DNA from: Muribaculaceae bacterium
Lineage (GTDB): Bacteria > Bacteroidota > Bacteroidia > Bacteroidales > Muribaculaceae
Length of the DNA: 40,849 nt
NCBI GenBank assembly: GCA_017553785.1
Contig: JAFZKD010000106.1
Span: 1-40,849, forward strand
Direction: 5' to 3'
Part shown: piece after piece, positions 17,092 to 25,062 of the stretch
How the letters are laid out: every line of letters starts with the position of its first letter
Position numbering within the stretch: the first letter of the stretch is position 1
The notes under the pieces: generated by a model
What the model was told of the DNA's origin: nothing
Seen by the model: the letters and a program-made list of their open reading frames with translations, nothing else
Databases searched by the model: none
Translations under genes and position numbers: made by a program

Positions 17092-18534
17092 TCAAATGTC
17101 GCTGTTGCTCTTCCTGCCCAAAGGTATCGAGAGGCCAACGAGCACGTTACTGCACCTGTTGTTCTTGCCCAAGTACATATAATCGGTACCCACAAACAGC
17201 GGACCCAATTTCAACGCCACACCGAACGACTTGCCGCCACACATGATTGGGGAATAGCTCAAGGCAAGATCCAAGAGGCTCACCGGATGATAGTTTGCCG
17301 AGAACGTAAGGTCGTATTCGTTCTCAAACTCGCTGAAACGGTTAGTGTAGAGGACACCCAACTTGAGTTTATCGTCAGCCAGTTTGAAATCGCCGCCAAC
17401 GGCAAGCGTCGATGCCAGCGAGGTGCGCCTTGACTTATCGGCCGTCTCATCAATATCAAACCGCAGCAAGTCATAATTGAGCACCTGGGCCGAACCAACC
17501 GCGTCCACGAATTCGCCCATCCCTGCGGGATTATCAGAGCTGAAAGTCATGCCTTCCGTATTGGAGTGCGCAATGGTGGTACTTTTCCGTGACCAGTTGA
17601 TGAATCCCAAGTCGGTCATCGCTGCCGACAACGAGAAAGCATCAGTCACTTGCACTGCCACGCCCAGGTCAACAGCAGCACCGTAGCCTGCCACACCCAT
17701 CTTCTTGCTGTCAAAATCTATGTCATCAATATACCCCGATGCATTGGTCGGCAGTTCCAACCCCTGGAAAGAACATTCCATGTCGGCATGCACATCAAAA
17801 GAAGCCGTGCCCTGGGCCGACGCCAACTGTGCCGGGTCAGGATCGGTCCAGCAGAAATCAGGACTGAGTCCCTCGACATTGGTCTTGATGACAGCATCAT
17901 GCATCTTCACCCGCAGGTTACCAAGTCCAAACAAGGCCTTCACGCGGCCACCCACATTCACCCTGTCACCAATACATCTGGAATAGCCAAATCCCACCTC
18001 GGTGTAGGCATTGATGTTCAGTTCCTGATTGCGGATATCACGCACATAATTGGAATAATCATTGCTCTCCAAGCCTTTCATATCACGCAAGAAGGCGAAA
18101 TACTCCTTAGGCACCCTTGCATCACCATTGACTTTGAAACCAAAATTAATCGACATGAAAGATTTGCCATGCCACCATCCCACAGCCAAAGCATCGGTTC
18201 CCATATTGATCGTCGCTGTGTTCACTTCATTCAACTTATCCATGAAGTCTACGCTAGTGAAATAATCAGCATCGGTGGTGTTCTCCACCATGTCAACCAC
18301 ATCGTTGAAGCCAAGCGAATTGGTATGCAACGACGCGTTCACATGCCCGACCGCCGGCAACAGCACAAAGCCCCTGTCGGGCGGCAACGCGGGGTTGAGT
18401 TGAAGCCGATAGGGTGAAGAATCCATAAAATAGGAGGTGCGCAGATATTGTGCGCCAGCACTACCTGCCCACATTGCCATAGCCAATACCATGGCCAGGC
18501 GCATTGAGTTGCTAAATAACCGATTCGTTTTCAT
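17092..18534 (-). CDS. DUF5723 family outer-membrane protein
   Basis: A 480-residue protein with a signal peptide ending near GSAGAQYL (about residue 29). The mature part begins SYFMDSSPYRLQLNPALPPDRGF, the start typical of DUF5723 proteins, which are predicted outer-membrane beta-barrels of Bacteroidetes related to PorV/FadL-like proteins. Alternating hydrophobic strands run through the whole length, and the end is LVGLSIPLGRK. Function is unknown; a channel or surface-assembly role would be inference. The frame also opens at a TTG (18540), but ATG at 18534 is the natural start. It has no dockerin tail, unlike most of its neighbours, and appears to have its own promoter. Confidence 0.85.
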   Translation of the reverse strand: MKTNRLFSNSMRLAMVLAMAMWAGSAGAQYLRTSYFMDSSPYRLQLNPALPPDRGFVLLPAVGHVNASLHTNSLGFNDVVDMVENTTDADYFTSVDFMDKLNEVNTATINMGTDALAVGWWHGKSFMSINFGFKVNGDARVPKEYFAFLRDMKGLESNDYSNYVRDIRNQELNINAYTEVGFGYSRCIGDRVNVGGRVKALFGLGNLRVKMHDAVIKTNVEGLSPDFCWTDPDPAQLASAQGTASFDVHADMECSFQGLELPTNASGYIDDIDFDSKKMGVAGYGAAVDLGVAVQVTDAFSLSAAMTDLGFINWSRKSTTIAHSNTEGMTFSSDNPAGMGEFVDAVGSAQVLNYDLLRFDIDETADKSRRTSLASTLAVGGDFKLADDKLKLGVLYTNRFSEFENEYDLTFSANYHPVSLLDLALSYSPIMCGGKSFGVALKLGPLFVGTDYMYLGKNNRCSNVLVGLSIPLGRKSNSDI

Positions 18535-18569
18535 ATTCAAGTCATATTAATTCTCTACTGATTATTGTG

Positions 18570-18601
18570 CAAATATCGTCAATTATTTTGAGACATGCAA
18601 A
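18570..18601 (-). promoter_or_regulatory. Possible promoter of the DUF5723 gene
   Basis: On the minus strand TTTG (18601-18598), a 20-base spacer and GATATTTG (18577-18570) fit the consensus except for the first base of the -7 box. It lies 36 bases upstream of the ATG at 18534. Confidence 0.45.
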
Positions 18602-18624
18602 TGAACCCCCCAATGATTGGGGAA

Positions 18625-20214
18625 TCATTCAGGCCAAACGCCGGTCAACAGATAATCAATCAGAACCGTCACGTCGCCGATCGATACCTCATTGTCCTGA
18701 TTGCAGTCGGCCCCTGCAGGAGCCTGTACCCCACCCAGCAAAATGTCAATGAGCGCGGTCACATCCGAGATGCTCACTGTACCATCCATGTTCACGTCAC
18801 CACGAATGACTGACGGCTCACTGCCACCTTGATAAAGGAATGTTGCTTTGGGCAGGAATTTGTAACGATCTTTCTTATCACCGCTCCAACTCGTGTAACA
18901 TGACAAGCTGGCGTAATTGTCGGTCTGTTCACCTTGGAAATAGGTGGTAGCCGTCCAACCGGTACCAACCACCTTAGTCTCGATGGCAAGATTGCCTCCG
19001 GTATATTCAAACGGGCTGTCAAACTCAAAAGTGATCTCCGTCTCACCCTTGACAACGTTGGCCGTTGCCACTGCCGTCAGACCCGTTATCGGGGTCGCTT
19101 GGTCAAACTCCTCCTTGTCGGTGTTCATCATCGAGAGTTCAAGCACCACATTTTTCATGTTGATGATTGAGGTGGTATAGAAAGTGAGGGCGAAAATTTT
19201 TCCACCCTTCAAAGCCGTGAGCTTTTCGGCAGGATATATCATTTGTCCCAAAGTGTTGACATCATCGGCATATATACCGTTGAACGGCACATACTGATTG
19301 GTCGCAGCGCCATCACACACAGTGACGTTCTCGCCGTTCTCAAGGGCGATACCCGTCAATGGCACCTCCAGCACCCCAGCCTCGCCACAATCTATCGCCA
19401 GCACATCTTCAAAAGTGCCCGCTGCCGTGGGATCAAATGACACTGCTATCTCAACCGATGACCCAGGTTGCAAAGACGCACTATTGGCCAACATAGCGCT
19501 GAAAGGAGCGTTTACTGCCACCGTAGGCACAAAAGCGTTATGACCCCTGTTCTTGAGAGACACCGTAGCCTCCTCGTGCTCCCCGGCGCGAATAGTGGCA
19601 AAGTTCAAATAGCGCGGGCTGGTCTTTGCATAATACTGTGCAGGTTCACCATATTCAAAAGTGGTTTTTGGGATGAACTCACGATACTCACCTCCCGATA
19701 AAGCTGTGTGTCCCTGCTGGAACAGACCATAGAAATAGGTGAAATTATACTGTCCCGACTCTCCTGCCACCTGAACATAGAACTCAATGACTAGGTTGCC
19801 GCCATTATAGACATAAGGAGTAGCAAAATCAATATCTATCTCGACCTCTCCTGCCTTCATCTCGGCAACAGCGACTTGAGTAAGCCCCGTGAAATAGGTC
19901 TCGCTGGTGAACACTGTAGTGTCGGCGACCTCTCCCATCGACACACGCATAGCACCGCCATTCATCTTACAGCCCTCATCATTGACATATAATGTCATGC
20001 CGTTGATCGGCTGACCCACCAAAGGGGTAAGCGCATCGGCAGGATAAATAACCTGTCCCCTGGTGCCCGATTCATTATATTCCGCCGTCGGCAGCGGAAC
20101 ATATACCGACACTTGAGTTCCGTCAAATACGGTTAAATTCTCGGCATAAGCCGTAAACAGGCCTGATGCAAACGCAATCAGAGTGACAAACGTGATTGTC
20201 AAGGTTTTTTTCAT
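18625..20214 (-). CDS. Secreted two-module TVxDG protein with dockerin tail (paralogue 1)
   Basis: Function not recognised. A 529-residue protein with a signal peptide to about residue 25 (GLFTAYA). Module A runs about 27-190 (LTVFDGTQVSVYVPL, QVIYPADAL, PYVYNGGNLVIEF, FIPKTTFEY). About 195-295 are an ASH/choice-of-anchor-D-like immunoglobulin fold (YLNFATIRAGEHEEATVSL, VSFDPTAAGTFEDVLAIDC). Module B runs about 302-462 (VTVCDGAATNQYVPF, QMIYPAEKLTALKGG, FEYTGGNLAIET, FLPKATFLY). A dockerin-like pair (GDVNMDGTVSISDV, ADCNQDNEVSIGDV) ends in GVWPE. It is the first of four tandem paralogues and has its own promoter-like sequence. The beta-rich modules look like non-catalytic binding or structural domains; no catalytic motif is visible. 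Confidence 0.85.
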   Translation of the reverse strand: MKKTLTITFVTLIAFASGLFTAYAENLTVFDGTQVSVYVPLPTAEYNESGTRGQVIYPADALTPLVGQPINGMTLYVNDEGCKMNGGAMRVSMGEVADTTVFTSETYFTGLTQVAVAEMKAGEVEIDIDFATPYVYNGGNLVIEFYVQVAGESGQYNFTYFYGLFQQGHTALSGGEYREFIPKTTFEYGEPAQYYAKTSPRYLNFATIRAGEHEEATVSLKNRGHNAFVPTVAVNAPFSAMLANSASLQPGSSVEIAVSFDPTAAGTFEDVLAIDCGEAGVLEVPLTGIALENGENVTVCDGAATNQYVPFNGIYADDVNTLGQMIYPAEKLTALKGGKIFALTFYTTSIINMKNVVLELSMMNTDKEEFDQATPITGLTAVATANVVKGETEITFEFDSPFEYTGGNLAIETKVVGTGWTATTYFQGEQTDNYASLSCYTSWSGDKKDRYKFLPKATFLYQGGSEPSVIRGDVNMDGTVSISDVTALIDILLGGVQAPAGADCNQDNEVSIGDVTVLIDYLLTGVWPE

Positions 20215-20262
20215 AAATTACAAGTGTTAATGATGATAGTAGTGTTTTGAATAAATGAATGG

Positions 20263-20293
20263 CAAAATTAACTAAAAAAATCGATTTCGCAAC
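20263..20293 (-). promoter_or_regulatory. Promoter of TVxDG paralogue 1
   Basis: On the minus strand GTTG (20293-20290; consensus TTTG), a 19-base spacer and TAATTTTG (20270-20263) lie 49 bases upstream of the ATG at 20214. Confidence 0.5.
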
Positions 20294-20350
20294 AATCATC
20301 CACCATTCACAGAACAAATCAAGTGCCAAATAACCAGATGAAAAGCTAAC

Positions 20351-20380
20351 CAGGCGGCCTCCTTAACAGGAAACCGCCTG
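20351..20380 (-). terminator. CAGGCGG-stem terminator after TVxDG paralogue 2
   Basis: On the minus strand CAGGCGG (20380-20374) pairs exactly with CCGCCTG (20357-20351). The following tract (GTTAGCTTTTC) is only moderately T-rich. A perfect palindrome, ACCTCAATTGAGGT, lies at 20391-20404, between the stop codon and the hairpin. Confidence 0.6.
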
Positions 20381-20420
20381 ATCTTGTGCTACCTCAATTG
20401 AGGTGTTGTTCATGTCCTTA

Positions 20421-21998
20421 TTACTCAGCCCAAACGCCAGTCAGCAGGAAGTCAATCAGAGTAGTTACGTCACCGATGGTCATTTCACCATCGAGGTTGC
20501 AGTCAGCCTCGGTGATCATCTCAGCACCAGAGAGCAACATATCGATCAGAGCGGTCACGTCGCCGATGGTCACCTGTCCACTCTTGTCAACATCACCACG
20601 AATTACCTCTTGCTCTGCGCCCTTCTCAAATGCGAAGGTGGCCTTGGGCAAGAAGTTAGAAGTCTTATAAGTGCTGGAGTAGTGATAGAAGGAAGGTGAA
20701 TAATCAAAGCTTTGGCCATAGAACTCGGTTGACTTGTAACCGCTGGAGACTGTAACGTAAGCCTCGACAGCGAGGTTACCACCGGTATACTCAAACGGCT
20801 CATCAAGCGTGAAGACGAGCTCCGTCTCACCAGCAACGGGGCTGCCGGTAGCCACAGCAGTCATCTCGGTGATAGCAGTAGCCGAAGCAAACTCATCCTG
20901 CTCAACCACCTTGAATGACAAGCGAACCTCACCACCATTAAGCTGAAGAGCTGCCGAAGGATAGAAAGTCACCTCGGTGATCTTGTTGCCCTTCAGATAG
21001 GTGAGCATATCCTCGGGATAAATCATTTGACCCATGGTGCCTACCTCATCATAATACAGACCGTAGAAAGGCAAGTACTTGAAGGTGCCGATACCATCAC
21101 AAACCGTTACTTCGAAAACCGGATCGGAAGCGACAGCAGTGATAGGAATTTCAAAGATACCTGCATCACCACAGTTGATGGTCAGAGTGGTATTGAACTC
21201 ACCAGCCTCGGTGGGGGCGAACTTGACGGGAATCTGCAAGCTCTGACCTGAAGTCAGCTCGACTGCCTCAACATCAATGCTAAAGGGAGCAGCCAGAGTG
21301 CTAATCGCAGGAGTAAAGGCGTTCAGACCCTTGTTCAGCACCGTGATGGTCTGCACCTCTTCACGCTCGGCGGGAACATTAAAGGTGAGCGCATCGGGGG
21401 TCACCTTAGCAGCCCAATCCTGGGGAACACCATAATCAAAGGTAGCCATGGGCAGGAATGTAGCCATTGAACCGTCGGAACCAATAGCGCTGAAGTTCGA
21501 AGTGCCAACACCGGTCCAAGAGTTCCAACCATAGTAATTGGTATCACCAGTCTCGGGGTTAGTAAAATCTATCACGAGATTACCACCATTGTACATATAG
21601 GGAGTTGAGAAATCAATCACCAATTCGGTAACACCCTCAGTCAAAGAGATAGCGGCGACCTGGGTCAAGCCCTCGCGGAAATCGCGTGCAGTGGAATAAG
21701 TAGCATTGTCGGTCTCACCCATCTTGACAACGAGCAAACCACCCTGGGCATACATACCATTATTCCTTAGGTAGAACACAACAGAGTTAATCGACTGGCC
21801 ACTCATTGCGGTAATCATCTCGGCTGGATAAATCAGCTGAGTATGCATACCATCGTCCTGGAAGTCGATGTTCCTGAAGGGAACATAGCTCGAAGAATTG
21901 GTACCTTCACAAATTGTCAATACATCGTTGGCTTGAGCAGGCACAAACATTGCGAGCACCATGAGTGCCGCGGCAAAGAGTTTAAAACTTTTCTTCAT
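20421..21998 (-). CDS. Secreted two-module TVxDG protein with dockerin tail (paralogue 2)
   Basis: Function not recognised. The 525-residue protein has the same plan as its neighbour at 18625: signal peptide (to about residue 23), module A (LTICEGTNSSSYVPF, QLIYPAEMITAMSGQ, PYMYNGGNLVIDF, FLPMATFDY), ASH-like domain (LTFNVPAEREEVQTITVL, VKFAPTEAGEFNTTLTINC), module B (VTVCDGIGTFKYLPF, QMIYPEDMLTYLKGN, FEYTGGNLAVEA, FLPKATFAF), then a dockerin-like pair (GDVDKSGQVTIGDV, ADCNLDGEMTIGDV) ending in GVWAE. In the first dockerin loop Ser replaces the usual Gly-preceding Asp. Its dockerin DNA is visibly close to that of paralogue 3, pointing to recent duplication or gene conversion. No catalytic motif is seen. 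Confidence 0.85.
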   Translation of the reverse strand: MKKSFKLFAAALMVLAMFVPAQANDVLTICEGTNSSSYVPFRNIDFQDDGMHTQLIYPAEMITAMSGQSINSVVFYLRNNGMYAQGGLLVVKMGETDNATYSTARDFREGLTQVAAISLTEGVTELVIDFSTPYMYNGGNLVIDFTNPETGDTNYYGWNSWTGVGTSNFSAIGSDGSMATFLPMATFDYGVPQDWAAKVTPDALTFNVPAEREEVQTITVLNKGLNAFTPAISTLAAPFSIDVEAVELTSGQSLQIPVKFAPTEAGEFNTTLTINCGDAGIFEIPITAVASDPVFEVTVCDGIGTFKYLPFYGLYYDEVGTMGQMIYPEDMLTYLKGNKITEVTFYPSAALQLNGGEVRLSFKVVEQDEFASATAITEMTAVATGSPVAGETELVFTLDEPFEYTGGNLAVEAYVTVSSGYKSTEFYGQSFDYSPSFYHYSSTYKTSNFLPKATFAFEKGAEQEVIRGDVDKSGQVTIGDVTALIDMLLSGAEMITEADCNLDGEMTIGDVTTLIDFLLTGVWAE

Positions 21999-22064
21999 AA
22001 AAGTCAGTTGTTAATTAAATAATTGATAAATAAAAAAATATCGTTTACTATTTTCATAAACATA

Positions 22065-22126
22065 GTCAGGAGACAGCTAACAAAAATGTCTCCTGACCAT
22101 AATTCGTCACACTTTCAACGAAAGTG
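22065..22126 (-). terminator. Two adjacent hairpins after TVxDG paralogue 3
   Basis: GTCAGGAGACA (22065-22075) and TGTCTCCTGAC (22087-22097) form a perfect 11-bp stem. CACTTTC (22110-22116) and GAAAGTG (22120-22126) form a perfect 7-bp stem with a 3-base loop. Neither has a strong T-run on the minus strand, but their position 12-73 bases past the stop codon suggests termination or 3'-end protection. Confidence 0.55.
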
Positions 22127-22137
22127 AGTCACATTGA

Positions 22138-22890
22138 TCACCAATTACCATTCAACAGGTAGTCGATCAAGGTGGTCACGTCACCGATAGTCATCTGATT
22201 GTCGAGATTGCAGTCAGCTTCGGGAATCATATCAGCACCAGCGAGCAACATATCAATCAGAGCAGTCACATCGGCGATGGTCACTTGACCATTCTTGTCA
22301 ACATCACCACGGATAACCTCGGGCTCTTCGCCACCGGCAAAGGTGAAAGTGGTCTTGGGATAGAAAGCGTCAACAGATGTTGCATAGCGCTTGTGAAGCA
22401 CATTATACACACTGGCATCAACACCATAGAAATACAGATTAGCCCAGTTTCCAGCTTCAACAACCTTGGTTTCAATCACAAGATTGCCACCTTCGTAAAC
22501 AAAGGGGGTGTCAAAAGTAACCTCGATTTCAGTTTCACCAGACGTCATCGTGATGTCTGCCACATGGGTCAATCCCTCAATAGCAGAGGGGCTCCATGAT
22601 GGATAGGAAGTCTGAGTAGTCGTGCCGATGGAGACAGCCAATTTACCACCATTCAAGGTATTTCCTTCTTCGCCGGCAACATAGAACTTCATCGCAGTAA
22701 TGGTCTGACCCTGCAAAGCCATCAGTTCAGCTTCGGGCAGGATCGTCTGCGTAATATAATCCTCACTGTCGAAGTTATAACCATAGATGGGTGTGCCATC
22801 ATTTATTGCAGTACCATCAAACACAGTCAAACTGCCGGCTGAAGCTGAAAGCATCATCAAGGCAGCCACTAAAGTAAATAATTTTCTCAT
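22138..22890 (-). CDS. Secreted single-module TVxDG protein with dockerin tail (paralogue 3)
   Basis: Function not recognised. This 250-residue protein is the minimal member of the family: signal peptide (MRKLFTLVAALMMLSASAG), one TVxDG module (about 22-185: LTVFDGTAINDGTPIYGYNF, QTILPEAELMALQGQ, PFVYEGGNLVIET, FYPKTTFTF), and a dockerin-like pair (GDVDKNGQVTIADV, ADCNLDNQMTIGDV) ending in GNW. The ASH-like domain and second module of its neighbours are missing. This could reflect an ancestral form or a clean internal loss. The frame is open 27 codons further upstream, but a full promoter sits inside that stretch and ATG at 22890 starts the signal peptide, so the shorter reading is chosen. 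It most resembles the single module of the DUF4465 protein at 4823-6406 (YGYNF). Confidence 0.88.
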   Translation of the reverse strand: MRKLFTLVAALMMLSASAGSLTVFDGTAINDGTPIYGYNFDSEDYITQTILPEAELMALQGQTITAMKFYVAGEEGNTLNGGKLAVSIGTTTQTSYPSWSPSAIEGLTHVADITMTSGETEIEVTFDTPFVYEGGNLVIETKVVEAGNWANLYFYGVDASVYNVLHKRYATSVDAFYPKTTFTFAGGEEPEVIRGDVDKNGQVTIADVTALIDMLLAGADMIPEADCNLDNQMTIGDVTTLIDYLLNGNW

Positions 22891-22941
22891 AATGTTAATT
22901 AATGATTTAGTTAAATGAAAAACGAGTAATTGTATCCGCTG

Positions 22942-22972
22942 CAAAGATAAATCTAATTTTAATAACTGCAAA
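22942..22972 (-). promoter_or_regulatory. Promoter of TVxDG paralogue 3
   Basis: On the minus strand TTTG (22972-22969), a 19-base spacer and TATCTTTG (22949-22942) match the consensus fully. The site is 52 bases upstream of the ATG at 22890 and supports that start. Confidence 0.8.
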
Positions 22973-22991
22973 ATTATTCAACTATAAAATA

Positions 22992-23030
22992 CAAAAAATC
23001 AGGCGGATTCCTCTAGGACTCCACCTGATT
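22992..23030 (-). terminator. Rho-independent terminator after TVxDG paralogue 4
   Basis: On the minus strand AATCAGGTGG (23030-23021) pairs with CCGCCTGATT (23007-22998), with one G-U wobble, followed by TTTTTTG. The stem core CAGGYGG matches those at 20351-20380 and, in part, 27169-27201. Confidence 0.85.
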
Positions 23031-23072
23031 ACATATCTACTGAGCCTGAAAAATCAGGAGCTCATATACAAA

Positions 23073-24644
23073 TTAAATTGCCCAGTTGCCACTCAACAAG
23101 AAATCGATAAGTGCTGTAACATCGCTGATGTCAACCCGTGTGTCAAGATTGCAGTCAGCCTCATCGTTAGTCTCGGCTCCACTCAGCAACATGTCAATGA
23201 GTTCAGTGACATCCGAGATGTTCACCACTTTATCGCGGTTCACATCACCACGCAACACCTGGGGCTGCTCTTGCTTGGTGCAAGTGAAAGTCACCTTGGG
23301 TAAGAACTTATCGGTATTGCTGTAATTACCGAAGTTCGAGCTGTAGGTAAAGTAGGAGGTCACTCCTGGGGTTTTCTCGCCATAGAATTTCTTGTTAGAG
23401 AACTGGCCAGCCTCGGTAACCACTGTTCCGATGGCAAGATTACCTCCAGTGTAGGTAAACGGCTCATCAAAAAAGATCTCGAACAATTCAGTTCCAGCCA
23501 CGGGAACCACAGTAGCGACAAGTGTCATTCCGGTAATAGGAACTGAGCTTTCAAATACCTCCTGGTCCGTCATTTTGAGTGATACCTGAATCTTTCCGCC
23601 CGAGATGCCCACATTATCGGTAGGATAGAATGTGAGGGCAAAGATTTCCCTGCCCATAAGGTCGGTGAGCTTCTCGGCAGGATAGATCATCTGGCTCACG
23701 CCACCGGGAAGATCATAGTAGAAGCTGTAAACGGGCAGTGACGAACTGGAATAGGTATCATCGCAAACGGTAAACTCATCGGCCTCGGGGAGCCCCTTAC
23801 CCTCAAGTTCAACGACATAAGTGCCAGCGGCCCCACAATCAACTGTCATCGAGCCATTGAAGTCTCCTTCGGTTGTAGGAGAGAACTTCACAGGAACCTC
23901 AATGGATTCTCCATTCTGCAATGCAGCAGGCACTACCGAAACGCTGAAGGGTGCATCGACAGAAATCACAGGAGTAATGGGATTTTGGCCGGCATTCTTA
24001 ATCACAACCGAAAGTTCCTCCTCGTTGCCGACACGAATGGGCTTGAAGACAAGATTGCCGGGTGATACTGCTGCAGCATACTCGGCCGGGACGTAATCAA
24101 AGGTCGTCTTGGGGATAAATGACACTTGCTGCGAACGTGACTTTGCAGCAGGGTAATAGGGATTCACGCCCAGGAAAGGCGCATTGCCATAAGTGCCCAC
24201 CTCGGTCACACGAGTGTCGAGCAAAAGATTGCCGCCTTGGTAAACAAAAGGCTCATTAAAAGTGATCAACACCTCACTCACACCTGCCGACAGAGTTACA
24301 GTTGCCACTTGGGTCAAGCCAGTCTCGACAAACTCATTACTCGAGAAGTTAACTTGCTCGACAGTTCCTAACGATACTGTCACCAAGCCCCCCTGATAGT
24401 CGGAAGTGCCGCTGACATAAAACTTCATCGAGTTGATGGGACGGCCAATCATCTCGGTCAGTTGATCGGCAGGGTAAATCACTTGGGTTTGGGTGGCATC
24501 ATCGTCCAGCCAATACACATTGATAGGCACCGTGTTCTGAGTGGCAGTGCCATCAAATACCGTCAATTGGGCGCCCTGGGCCACAGGAACAAACATGCAG
24601 CAGGAGAATACCGCAGCAAAGATTAGTCTAAAAACATGTTTCAT
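23073..24644 (-). CDS. Secreted two-module TVxDG protein with dockerin tail (paralogue 4)
   Basis: Function not recognised. A 523-residue protein with a signal peptide to about residue 24 (FVPVAQGAQ). Module A is about 26-190 (LTVFDGTATQNTVPINVYWL, QVIYPADQLTEMIGR, PFVYQGGNLLLDT, FIPKTTFDY). An ASH-like domain follows (LVFKPIRVGNEEELSVVI, VKFSPTTEGDFNGSMTVDC). Module B has FTVCDDTYSSSSLPVYSFYY, QMIYPAEKLTDLMGR, FTYTGGNLAIGT and FLPKVTFTC. The dockerin-like pair (GDVNRDKVVNISDV, ADCNLDTRVDISDV) ends in GNWAI. It is the outermost of the four paralogues and has its own promoter-like site and a strong terminator, so each member seems to be a separate unit rather than one operon. No catalytic motif is seen. 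Confidence 0.85.
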   Translation of the reverse strand: MKHVFRLIFAAVFSCCMFVPVAQGAQLTVFDGTATQNTVPINVYWLDDDATQTQVIYPADQLTEMIGRPINSMKFYVSGTSDYQGGLVTVSLGTVEQVNFSSNEFVETGLTQVATVTLSAGVSEVLITFNEPFVYQGGNLLLDTRVTEVGTYGNAPFLGVNPYYPAAKSRSQQVSFIPKTTFDYVPAEYAAAVSPGNLVFKPIRVGNEEELSVVIKNAGQNPITPVISVDAPFSVSVVPAALQNGESIEVPVKFSPTTEGDFNGSMTVDCGAAGTYVVELEGKGLPEADEFTVCDDTYSSSSLPVYSFYYDLPGGVSQMIYPAEKLTDLMGREIFALTFYPTDNVGISGGKIQVSLKMTDQEVFESSVPITGMTLVATVVPVAGTELFEIFFDEPFTYTGGNLAIGTVVTEAGQFSNKKFYGEKTPGVTSYFTYSSNFGNYSNTDKFLPKVTFTCTKQEQPQVLRGDVNRDKVVNISDVTELIDMLLSGAETNDEADCNLDTRVDISDVTALIDFLLSGNWAI

Positions 24645-25062
24645 AACGTAGTTAAAAGATTTTTAGTTAAGTGATTAGAAATTATAATAAGTCAATAGTG
24701 AACCATATCAGTTACATTTCTCAACTAAACGACAAATATACAACCTTTTTCTCTTTGCCACAATATTATTCTGATAAAAAAGGCGCTTGGCAGGTTATCA
24801 CAACGAGAATTGCACGAGTACTGGCCATCCCAGTTAGCTAAAAGTGTTAATAATAATGCACTTTGCAGCAAATAAAGGGCAAAAGGTTTGTGGTATTGGA
24901 TTTTTTGTGCGTAATTTGCAAGTGAATTCAGTGGTATAGAAGTCCAACTGCGAGTTACTTTTACCCGCAGTTTTATATTTGCCGTCATATAACGGCACTG
25001 AACCCATACTACCATCACAATATTAAACAATTTGAACACTTAGAATACTATAATTGGGAAAA
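24645..25062. other. Divergent spacer between the 23073 and 25063 genes
   Basis: A 418-base non-coding stretch. On the minus strand ATTG (24764-24761), a 20-base spacer and TATATTTG (24740-24733) form a possible promoter for the gene at 23073-24644. On the plus strand TATATTTG (24974-24981) is a -7 match for the gene at 25063, immediately preceded by an inverted repeat AACTGCG/CGCAGTT (24946-24972). GCCGT/ACGGC (24981-24996) then forms a small hairpin at the expected start of the leader. A 104-codon open frame on the minus strand here lacks any family signal and is not called. Confidence 0.5.
24946..24981 (+). promoter_or_regulatory. Possible promoter/operator of the plus-strand dockerin gene
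   Basis: TATATTTG (24974-24981) matches the Bacteroidetes -7 box. The 7-bp inverted repeat AACTGCG (24946-24952) / CGCAGTT (24966-24972) occupies where the spacer and -33 box should be. No TTTG is found at the right distance, so an activator might substitute. The leader would be about 75 bases. Confidence 0.4.

Noticed and set aside
18625-24644. Repeated DNA blocks as a possible CRISPR array
   Set aside because: The repeats are in-frame protein-coding dockerin and module segments separated by kilobases, with no short regular spacers.
24725-25039. 104-codon open frame in the 24645-25062 spacer
   Set aside because: No homology pattern, no promoter or start context, and it overlaps regulatory elements of both flanking genes.
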